The position numbers were made by a program, and so were the translations under genes. DNA of 64,000 nt from Rhynchopus euleeides. Lineage: Eukaryota > Euglenozoa > Diplonemea > Diplonemida > Diplonemidae. This document shows, one piece after another, positions 9,701 through 18,148 of the stretch. The DNA lies in NCBI GenBank assembly GCA_963210315.1, contig OY723237.1, positions 1,116,001 to 1,180,000 on the forward strand. Direction: 5' to 3'. Position 1 is the stretch's first letter. Each line of letters opens with the position of its first letter. The notes under the pieces were generated by a model, which saw nothing but the letters and a program-made list of their open reading frames with translations, had not been told where the DNA came from and did no database searches.

Positions 9701-10265
9701 GTGTAGCGTGTGTCTGCCCGTCTAGTAACCGCAGCAAGTCCTTGGGCTGTTTCAGCTGGTCCCGAAAGCCGTTTTTTTTGGGGTTTTCCTCCAGCAACCC
9801 GAGGATGGCGCGAGCGGGAGGAACCGTGGAAGGAACCCATTTGGTACAAGACCAAGGGCCCCACACTGGGGAGGAGGGACATTGGGTACCATTTTTTGCT
9901 GGAAAAAAGCGGGGATGAATCGGGAATTTTTGGCTGGAAGACCGGGGATGAAAAACACACCTGGTTTGTTCTGTTGCGTCGACGCTTCTACACACAAAAT
10001 AACCCCGAAAAAGCGTAGCAACTGTGCTTCCTTCTTCCTTAATGATGCGTTGACGCTTCCACCACCCTAGAGCCTGCTGCTTTGATGTGGGTGTGGAGCA
10101 CATGTGAACACGAGATAGCTAGACACACAGAAAAGGAACAGGATCGTCGGAAGCACTCCTACACTTTTACGCATCATAAATGGGCTCAAAAAAATTGCTG
10201 GATGGCGGGGCTGTGTAGAGAGCACCTTTGGTTGCAGCTGTGGTAGGTCGCTTTCTGCTCACCCT

Positions 10266-12668
10266 CTACTGGCTTGTAAAGTCACCGCTGTATGACTGTG
10301 TGTTGGCCAACATCACACGGGCATGGTCCAGAGCGTTGTTCGGCGAGATCCAAGCTGACGTGTCCGGCACCTCAGACGTCGTCAACACCGGTGCAGCGGC
10401 CTGTGCCCTGTCGGGATCGACCACCATCATCCACAGGAGGGTCAGGCGCCCGGGCTTCGTGGCATCCAGCAGCTGGAAAGGGGCGATGCTGTGGAGATGC
10501 TCGCGGTGCATCGACACGAGAGCACCCGGCACCAGGGGGACCTCCGATGCAAGGCGCGTGTGGGAGATATTCTTCTCGACACCGCACAGCAGGGGGTAGT
10601 GGACCCTCGAGGGCTGTGCAGGGAGAAGCCCCTCCACCACCCGCTCCTGCACACGGATCACAGAGGGCGTCACGTTGTCACAGCCCACCACGAGGAGCAG
10701 CGATGCGGCACACCCCTCCATACCCCAATGCCCCAGGGCGTCAGACCCCGTGAACACCCGGTTCTCAGGGGTCAGCCGGACATCCGATGCCTGCCACACG
10801 ACACTCAGCCCCTCCTGCAGGAGCCCGCCCAGGCGCGGGCGCCCTGCACAATATGCCTCCATCTGCTTCCGCTTCAGCACCACCTCCCTCGGGTCAGGCA
10901 CGGTTGTCAAAAAAGGGGATACGGACGCCAGTTCGTGCGCTTTGGCCACCACTATGGCACGGAGGGCCTCGGGCGTGGCCTGCGGGTCTTTCTCCACGCA
11001 GCTGACCAGCGCGTGCGCAACGGGTGTCTCTGTGGGGTGCACAGTCACAGGGCGTGCCTGCTTCACAAACTCGTTGAGGGTCTTGACACACATCGCCCCT
11101 GCCGCCGCTGTTCCCTTCGTGTTCTTCGCGTCGTCCAGAGGGGTGTCGCCGTATGCATTCTTCGCAGCACGATCCGCGCCGTTGTCCAGCAGCAGGCGGA
11201 GCACCTCTGGGTGACCTCCATAGGCTGCGGCGTGCAGGGGTGTGGAGCGCGATTTGGCATCGGTGCAGGGCGTGTTGGGGTCTGCCCCTTGGGACAGCAG
11301 CCACTCGCAAACATCGCGGTGGCCGGAGCGTGCTGCGGTGTACAGCAGGGTGGTGCCGTGCTCGCGGTGGTGGTAGTCCGCGGTGTTCTGGCAGACCCAT
11401 GATGTGCTGCGGAGCGCATCGAGTGAGCCGGCGTGTGCGAGGTCCCACGGACTGCGGGGGTCTGCCGTGCGCTGCTTCTTGCATGGCGGGCCATCGTCGC
11501 CTGCACCCTCCTCATCCCCCACGCCCTCCTCTTCTTCTTCTGCTGCATCCGGCATTGCAACAGACATCGCCTCATAGATCTGGCTCGCACGGTAGTGGAG
11601 AGAGCTCAGTAGCCCATCCAGCTCCTCCATAAATGCCCCGTCTTCACGAGGCCCGGCGCCTGCCGCACCGAGGGTTTCCAGGCGGGAGTGGATCGAGTGG
11701 GGCTCCTCAGCCACCTCTTCCTCCTTCCGCGCCCTTTTGCCCCGTGGCTTCTTCTTCTTCTTCTTCGTCTTACCCTCCTCCTCTTCGTCCCTCTCCACCG
11801 GCACCGGACCCTTCAGGATCTTCACGGCGGGGAAGCGGCGCAGCAGCAGCTCGGAGAACTCATCTGCCTCTGCCGTCCCGTCTGCAGTGAGGGTGAGGGG
11901 GGATGCATCCGGACCACCTGCCACTCCGCCATCGTCAGTCTCCGATATGTACGGCGTCTGCGCCAGCAGCGGAAAGGCAGCCTCCAGGAATGCATTCGCA
12001 GCGGCGTCGAACCCACCCACCACATCTGCGGGCATCAGCTGTGTGCCATTGATGTGGGCCTCCCTGGCGAAGCCCTTGCCACCGTGGTGGGTGTAGCGTG
12101 TTGGGATGAAATCGTCTGCCGCATCCTTGGGGCCGTCCTTCTTGTGCCTTTTGCGATGGGGCATCGCGGTGCAGAAGAGACGCGGGTCCAAGATGTTGCA
12201 CCACTCCGCCTCGATCGCCCAGTCGACGCTGCTGTAGGGTTTTGCAGTGTGGTTCGCGAGGTCATCCCGCATGGCTCCGAGTGCGTTCTGCACCTGCTGC
12301 AGCGCTGCGTGCGGCAAGGCGGAGGTACCGACACCTGGGAGGAAGGTGACTGGCGTGCCGCTGCCGGGGGGAAGGAAGAGCCCGTTCTTCGCACCCAGTG
12401 AGATCTCCTGCAGGACGCTGTCCCGCAGCTTCCGGATGTCAAAGTCGAACATGTCTTCTGTGCGATACTTCACTTCATACGGGAGTGCATCTTCCAACCA
12501 CCCGTCTGCCTCAGACACATCGGCGCACTTCCACCACTCGGGCTGTCTCCGGGCGGCATCTCTGTAAGCCGCGCGGGTCAGTTGGTAGCACGGCAAGCGT
12601 TCCAGCTTTTCGAGGTCGCTCAGAAGCACCATCGCATTTTTTTCTCTCTTGGAGATGCGGGCCGGCAT
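10266..12668 (-). CDS. DUF4246 protein with inserted ankyrin repeats
   Basis: The frame codes for 800 residues from the ATG at 12668 (MPARISKREKNAMVLLSDLE). Residues of about 15-270 resemble the N-terminal half of DUF4246, a family best known in fungi: RRQPEWWKCADVSEADGWL, FDFDIRKLRDSV, NILDPRLFC and AHINGTQLMPAD align with its KPDWH..., F...I.EL.DKA, LVHPSLYPLV and SYINNLHP blocks. Residues of about 570-790 match the C-terminal half: VRLTPENRVF, HWGMEGCAASLLLVVGCD, LHSIAPFQLLDATKPGRLTL and VVDPD. Between the halves lie a basic, nucleus-targeting-like stretch (KKKKKKPRGKRARKEEE), acidic runs and about three ankyrin repeats (residues 430-540; TTLLYTAARSGHRDVCEWLL, STPLHAAAYGGHPEVLRLLL). The C-terminal His (about 725) and Arg (about 740) have the spacing of an Fe(II)/2-oxoglutarate oxygenase; an enzyme role is inference. 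The frame is open 56 codons further upstream; that extension (RRFLSS) could be a presequence. Confidence 0.78.
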   Translation of the reverse strand: MPARISKREKNAMVLLSDLEKLERLPCYQLTRAAYRDAARRQPEWWKCADVSEADGWLEDALPYEVKYRTEDMFDFDIRKLRDSVLQEISLGAKNGLFLPPGSGTPVTFLPGVGTSALPHAALQQVQNALGAMRDDLANHTAKPYSSVDWAIEAEWCNILDPRLFCTAMPHRKRHKKDGPKDAADDFIPTRYTHHGGKGFAREAHINGTQLMPADVVGGFDAAANAFLEAAFPLLAQTPYISETDDGGVAGGPDASPLTLTADGTAEADEFSELLLRRFPAVKILKGPVPVERDEEEEGKTKKKKKKPRGKRARKEEEVAEEPHSIHSRLETLGAAGAGPREDGAFMEELDGLLSSLHYRASQIYEAMSVAMPDAAEEEEEGVGDEEGAGDDGPPCKKQRTADPRSPWDLAHAGSLDALRSTSWVCQNTADYHHREHGTTLLYTAARSGHRDVCEWLLSQGADPNTPCTDAKSRSTPLHAAAYGGHPEVLRLLLDNGADRAAKNAYGDTPLDDAKNTKGTAAAGAMCVKTLNEFVKQARPVTVHPTETPVAHALVSCVEKDPQATPEALRAIVVAKAHELASVSPFLTTVPDPREVVLKRKQMEAYCAGRPRLGGLLQEGLSVVWQASDVRLTPENRVFTGSDALGHWGMEGCAASLLLVVGCDNVTPSVIRVQERVVEGLLPAQPSRVHYPLLCGVEKNISHTRLASEVPLVPGALVSMHREHLHSIAPFQLLDATKPGRLTLLWMMVVDPDRAQAAAPVLTTSEVPDTSAWISPNNALDHARVMLANTQSYSGDFTSQ

Positions 12669-13107
12669 TGCGTGTAGTGCTGTGGCGGCAGCAGCTGGAT
12701 GTTGTTGTGACGTTGTACTGTGTGGGCAATGGTACGCAGAAACGTCCGTGGGGAGGGGCGGATGAGGGCCTGATGACAGAAAACGGCGGGTGGCGAGGGG
12801 TCCAACCATGAGCTTGTTCGTCTCGACCGCAGGCAAGCCCCCTCCCCCCCACCCCTTGTTTCCCGGGCTGCTCAGTTGGCTTCTCTTCAGACACTTCTAT
12901 CTCTTTCTCTCTCACACACAGGGTGGTGGGGGGGGGGGGGGGCAGTGAAGCAGAGAACGGTGAGGTGTGCAGAGGGGCGGCGGCCCCCCTTTCGCTCAGG
13001 GTGGAGTGGGTGGGTGGGTACACACATCAGCACCCTACCTGTCTTCGGTAAAACCGTCTGCCGAGTGAATCCTCAAGATAATATCGCCCGACTTTCACCT
13101 TTCGGGA

Positions 13108-13267
13108 GACACCCTGCCCAGCAACTGTGGGAGAACAGTCCCAGACTCCTTTTTGTTGAGCGCACACTTGTGTCTCAAGGCTGTGTTGAGGCCCTGTGAA
13201 GTTGCCTGAAGCTCCTACCCCTGAAGATCCAGTGCATCACGATTTCCTTCATTACTTCGCGACTTCG
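13108..13267 (+). repeat. Dispersed repeat R1, copy b
   Basis: The same blocks as copy a appear in order from GACACCCTGCCCAGCAACTG to TTACTTCGCGACTTCG. Confidence 0.8.
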
Positions 13268-13441
13268 CACAGCTGAGTCGGAACCGGTCAGAAGGGGGCA
13301 AGCGGGGGTGGCCATCACTGTAGCCCCGGGCTTGATTGCTGCATTTTTAGATGCAGCTTTCCAACAATTCGAAAGATCCGGCAGAACATAAAAGACAGGG
13401 CTGGTGCTTGTGCGCCAAAAAAGCCAGTAAAACAGACAGGA

Positions 13442-13548
13442 GGGGCCTTCGCTCTGTGCCACTGTGTGTCAAACTGTGTCACTTTGCAGCCAGTTTGTGA
13501 GGCAGTTCACCATTTCTCACTTCTCTGCATTTCTGAGCGAAGGCCCCC
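13442..13548 (+). mobile_element. Miniature inverted-repeat element (CTTCGCT family)
   Basis: The ends are GGGGCCTTCGCTC and GAGCGAAGGCCCC. The interior (CTCTGTG.CACTGTGTGTCAAA, CAGTTTGTGAGGCAGTTCACC) matches 24533-24626 and the inverted fragment at 19591-19668. A clear target duplication was not found. Confidence 0.75.
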
Positions 13549-13805
13549 AATGGGGTCCTGAAAGGCACAGAATATTTCACGGGAGGGGGGGGGGGGAAGA
13601 CGGGTTTGCGGAAGACGGCGTTTTCCATTTTTCGTTCTGGGCAAATCAACGAACATGCCCCGTGAGAGCTTCTCTATTTTTACCCCCCCCCCTCCCCCAA
13701 GACCCCCCTGCTCTGGGAGAGAGGGGAGGGTCGTCGCTGTGTCGGTAAGGACTCTTTTTCCGGCAAAAGTTCGGCGCTTTTTTTTTCAGATATTTTTTTT
13801 AAGCA

Positions 13806-13985
13806 CACTCGTGTGAGCGGAAAGCGACCCACCACAGCTGCAACCAAACGTGCTCTATACACTAACCCCACCCTTCATCAGGCTCAGGGTGTGGATATCA
13901 GTTCACGGGGGTTTTTTTTGTGTGTAGAAGCGTCAACGCAACAAACAAAAGGAAAATCCATCAGAGCGGTTGTAGCTGTGAAGTG
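13806..13985 (-). repeat. Compact composite repeat, inverted
   Basis: Read on the minus strand it holds, within 180 bp, the three blocks that are spread over 9338-10263 on the plus strand. This is taken as the less disturbed form of the element. Confidence 0.65.
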
Positions 13986-14699
13986 ATCGGGCGCTTTTCC
14001 TCCTAAAAATAGCAGGAGCTGCTCCCAGTAGTCTGTGCCAAATAAAAAGTACCGTTTTTCGGCACCCCCCCCCCCTCCCTCCCTCCTCCTCCTCTCCCCC
14101 AATCAACACGCTTCAGCAGCATCGGCACCGACACACTCTACCCACCCCTCCTTCCCACCCGCCTACAAAAAGATCGGGGCAGTTGCTTGTGTGTGCGCCC
14201 GAAGTGGGAATCTCGCTGCCGGCCCTCTGCTGTGTCTACTGTGCCTTCTTTCGCACCACAGGGTCCCAGAGAGCAGCGCGATTCGCGTGAGCTCAGTCTG
14301 CCCCACGATGCCGTCACACCCCCTCTTCCCCGCCCCTCCCATATCCAAGAAGCAACCGCATCGCCCTCTGCCCTCCCCCCCACCCCGCCCTCCTGTGGGC
14401 GTGCAAGGCTTCGACAAGCCAGTTACAGTGTTCGAATCAATGTACATATCAGCCGGACCGTATCAGAAACAGGGAGTCCACCCCTTCCACCCCCCACACA
14501 CACACACACATAGCTCGTTGGACGCCAACCTGTGCTGCGGTTGGCCACAGATAGGCAGTACCGTCCTCGCCTCACAGGTAGGCTTGCACAGACCAAAAGG
14601 GGGGGGGGGTATTGAAGTCGAAGTAGAGACCAAGGACCAGAGGGGGTCGGGTGGCGTAGTGGAAGAAAGATAATCTGGGGGGGGGGGGGGGGGGGGGGG

Positions 14700-14900
14700 T
14701 CGAAAGCCCCGTTTTTTTGTCCCAAAATGGTGTTTTTCGACGTAGCAGCCGCGGCCCTCTATTTGACCTTCTGACCCCCCAGAACCCACCATACCCCGGT
14801 TTTTGGGCCCTAGGAGTCCGATTTTCGGGCTCCCGAGCCCCGGAAAGTCGATTTTTGATGATGTCAATTTTTCCGTTCCCTATACTGCACCTCCGGGTCA
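14700..14900 (+). repeat. TE-1 left terminal inverted repeat
   Basis: It is the inverted match of 16030-16220, from TCGAAAGCC next to the G tract to ATACTGCACCTCCGGGTCA. Confidence 0.85.
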
Positions 14901-16029
14901 TGGCACGGACGCCTGCCACGGGCAGATAGTAAAACACTCTCATCCTGGGACGTCCGAGCGCACACCATCCTGCGGCTGTGATTTTCTGATGCAACCGCTC
15001 ATCCGCGCCACAAACAACGTCGTATCCCAACGATTCGGACAGTGAGAAGATGCCATCGAATACTGCCATCTGACACAGTCGTTGGGTGGCCTGCTATTGA
15101 ACTCGGAGCTGCCAGGAACAGGGAGGATGTCATCATAGCCGACAGTGATGCATTAGTGTTGATGCCCTCATGAGAATGCTCTCTTAGAATGCAAGGCAGG
15201 TAAACTGTCCCGACTAAACACTTGCCACTGCTGCCGTTATCTGCGAAGCATTTCTCCTGTGGATGCAGACAGTCAAGGGAGGTGGAAGAGCGCAGCGAGT
15301 ACCCAGCTGCAACGCAGAGCCCGAGCTTATCATCAAGGTTCTCTTCTGGCGCTCAAGACCAGGGTCCTGTGGGACCTGGTCTCAGAACAGTGTCCGGGTA
15401 TTTATGCTGCACGCGCCTTATGTAAATGACGAGTGCGCGGAACTGGCTAAAGACGCTGCGAAGGATATGCTCGGGACATTCAAGCGTCCTCCGTACGCTG
15501 AGGCGAGGAAGGGGATCAAGGAATCACACAGTGCAACTCTCGCAACAACCATTTCACAGAAGAAGTGCGCGGGCTTCGAATGCACGTCCTGAATAATCAG
15601 AAAGTCATTGCACGCCCTGCTCAGCAAGCCATGAGCAAGTCGTGAGGGTTGGTTCGCAAACCCCCCTCCCGACAGAGGAGACCTTTCAACTTACAAAGAG
15701 TTCGTTGGCCAGACCAGCATCTCAGTGTCGGAGCAGTGGCCAGTTGTGCCGCCTGTCCCTTGCAGCCAAGCACCGCACACTGTGCAAGTTGATGACGGTT
15801 CCCACTCTGCATCAGTATGCATCTTTGCATGATCTGGCAGTGTATACAGAGAAGGAGATGGTGGCTGCCCGCATTCAACAGTTTGGTGCGACGCTGGAGT
15901 GGGAAGAGGGTCGAAAGATGCAGGATTGGCACCTATGGAGGGTCTTGAGGACGCAGGGGAGGAAGGGGTGGAGGAGGTCGAGAAAGTGGGCCTGCACATG
16001 GGCTGATAGTGGACTGGCGAACCCGTGCG

Positions 16030-16220
16030 TGACCCTGAGGTGCAGTATAGGGAACAAAATTTTGACATCATCAAAAATCGACTTTCCGGGGCTCGGGAGC
16101 CCGAAAATCGGACTCCTAGGGCCCAAAAACCGGGGTATGGTGGGTTCTGGGGGGTCAGAAGGTCAAATAGAGGGCCGCGGCTGCTATGTCGAAAAACCCC
16201 ATTTTGGGACAGGCTTTCGA
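16030..16220 (-). repeat. TE-1 right terminal inverted repeat
   Basis: It is the inverted match of 14700-14900. The two arms differ at scattered positions, so the insertion is not very recent. Confidence 0.85.
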
Positions 16221-17121
16221 CCCGCCCTAGGGGGGGGGGGGGGGGTGGCGGCCTCTCTCCCTTCACTCGAGATGCGCCATATAGATGCAGGCTGTGTCCG
16301 ACGGACAAGAGGGGGTTGGCTCGGAACGGGTGGGAGCGGGGGGAGAGGGAAAAGTCCTCTCTTAACCCTCCGCCCTGCGCTTCCCACCCCTTTTGAGACG
16401 CTCGGGCGGTGGTGGTGGTGGTGGTGGGTGGGGAGGGGAGGGTGGGGGGGGGGGGGGGGCAGATTTTTTGGCTAGAACAGGAGGAGGCTGCTGTGGTATT
16501 CAGCAGCTCTGGATGGGGGGTGAGAAGGTGGGTGGCCCGACACTATTTGGGGCGACCCACACACAGAAACACATTCACTCACTCACTCACTCCTCTCTCA
16601 CATATCTATGTGCGGCAGATAGGTGGGGGGGTGGGGTTTTTTTTGGCCTTTTGTTGGAAGAACAGCACGCTTTGAACGATTTGAATGTGTTTTGGCCGTG
16701 TTCGCGGCGTCCCCCGGTGAGAGGGGCCGCTGTTTCTCCTGGCCACACGGTGGCATTGCCTTACGTCGCTTTAGGCACTAAGGCCACTGGCAGCGCTTCG
16801 GCATCCCACTTCTGCACACAATGCACTGCGTAGGCACCGTTCGTACAAACAAAGAACGCAACTTCTTCGGGCCCTTTTCTTAAAAAGGTTTTCCGCTTCC
16901 CGGTGGAATGATGGCACTGCCATCTTTCGGAGAATACATCTCGCTATACGCCCTTCTCCCCCCCCCCCCCCTTTCCTCCTTCTCCCCCAAGGTTCCCCCT
17001 CCGCCATCACCCCCTCCCAGCTGGGCTACGCCACTATCACAGTATAAATGAGATGGTGCGTTGTTTGTGCGCCAAAGCCGGGGAGGATATCGTACTCCTT
17101 CCACTTTGTGTGAGATCAGAT

Positions 17122-17247
17122 CCGGGCTGCTACTTTGTTGAGCGCACACTTTGTGTCTCAGGGCTGTGGTGAGGCCCTGTGAAGTGGCATGAAGGTGCTA
17201 ATCCAAAAGATTCAGTGTGTACGATTCCCTTAGTTACTTCGTGACTT
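17122..17247 (+). repeat. Dispersed repeat R1, copy c
   Basis: A shorter R1 copy from TTTGTTGAGCGCACACTTTG to TTACTTCGTGACTT. It is preceded by a small R2-like fragment (TTGTTTGTGCGCCAAAGCCG, 17056-17075). Confidence 0.75.
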
Positions 17248-17499
17248 TTTTCTTCTTCGCAAAAAACTAATGCAACCGAGTGAATCTCAAGAGAGAAGGT
17301 AGCAACGACAGTTTGTGTTCTTCGAACGCAGAACACCCCACCAGCCTGCCGGGCGTGTGAAGTGTTCGCAAGGATCCGCACGGTGAAAAGTTTCCTGAGT
17401 TGGCTACGCCGAACTTACAAAAACAAAAAAGCAACTCCCCGCAGCCGTTCTGCTGGGCGTGGAGAGTTCGGCTGCCTCTTTGTTTTCCATGCAAAAGCG

Positions 17500-17502
<3 letters not shown>

Positions 17503-17534
<32 letters not shown>
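17503..17534 (+). repeat. CA dinucleotide repeat
   Basis: An uninterrupted CA tract of about 16 units. Confidence 0.9.
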
Positions 17535-17536
<2 letters not shown>

Positions 17537-18148
17537 TTTTTATTGATTTCACGTGTCAGTGTTTGACTTTTTCGCAACTTCATTTCTTCCTTTTCTCCCT
17601 CTCCAACCCCACCCGTGACACCACCAGGGTTTAGCTAGCCCTGGTCCGATTATCCCCGGTTCTTCGCTGAAGAGACGCGGCCGGGGGGAGGGGTACGAAG
17701 AGTACGCGTCGAAACCGGTGTCACGTCGTGTTGGGGAATCCTTCGGGAGTGCGATACTGAAGGGGAGGTGCTACTGCCCGTGCAGGGCGACACCGCCTTA
17801 AAACTTTATAACCACACACACACACACCCCACCGCTCTATCCCTCCCAAAACACACAGGCAGTACCCCCAAAGAGATGCTGTGAAGGGGGCGGGGGGGTC
17901 GCTGATTTGTTGTAGCAACCCCCTACCCCCCCCCCCTCCAGCCCCACCCCTCTTTTTGTTTCGAACTGTATGCCGCCCCTTACCCCCCACCCCACCCCAC
18001 CCCACCACCCCGCCGCACCCACCCAACCTTTTCCAGCCCGGGTCGGGCCCGGCACTCCAAAGAGACAGGAGCACTTCGTGCGCTCTCTGCTAGCTGTCGA
18101 GGGTATGCATGCACGCAGCTAGGCTCAGCCATGTGGCGCGACCCCACG

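Larger units (their letters stand above)
9338..10263 (+). repeat. Composite repeat, dispersed copy interrupted by insertions
   Basis: Three blocks, at 9338-9367 (CAGCTACAACCGCTCTGATG), 9964-10010 (GCGTCGACGCTTCTACACAC) and 10211-10263 (TTTGGTTGCAGCTGTGGT), occur in the same order and packed into 180 bp, inverted, at 13806-13985. The extra sequence between the blocks here includes a miniature inverted-repeat element, a minisatellite and a GC palindrome, so this copy appears to have been expanded by nested insertions. Confidence 0.6.
8076..10265. other. Repeat-rich intergenic region
   Basis: No gene is supported in 2.2 kb. The stretch is mostly made of dispersed repeats, which are listed separately: two GC palindromes, repeat families R1 and R2, a miniature inverted-repeat element, a minisatellite and parts of a composite element that recurs at 13806-13985. 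Confidence 0.55.
14700..16220 (+). mobile_element. Terminal-inverted-repeat element TE-1, 1.5 kb
   Basis: The two ends are inverted copies of each other over about 195 bp (14700-14900 and 16030-16220), sharing blocks such as TTTTTCGACRTAGCAGCCGC, AGAACCCACCATACCCCGG and GGGCCCTAGGAGTCCGATTT. The right end, read inward, begins TAGGGCGGGTCGAAAGCC if the few bases up to 16230 are included. Both ends abut long G tracts (14677-14699 and 16231-16245). The 1.1 kb interior has only short open frames (for example 15263-15592 and 15642-16020) that I cannot match to a transposase. It is probably a decayed or non-autonomous DNA transposon. Confidence 0.8.
12669..18148. other. Long intergenic region made mainly of repeats
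   Basis: I find no host gene in 5.5 kb. Recognisable parts are R1 copies b and c, a CTTCGCT-family element, the compact composite element, a 1.5 kb terminal-inverted-repeat element, CA repeats and long G or C tracts (for example 12927-12942, 16441-16460, 16960-16972). Stretches such as 14100-14650 and 16490-16880 hold nothing I can identify. Confidence 0.45.

Noticed and set aside
14420-14445. GTTCGAATC resembling a tRNA B box
   Set aside because: No A box or cloverleaf can be drawn around it.
15263-16020. Short frames within TE-1 as a transposase
   Set aside because: No catalytic motif or domain could be recognised; the interior looks decayed.
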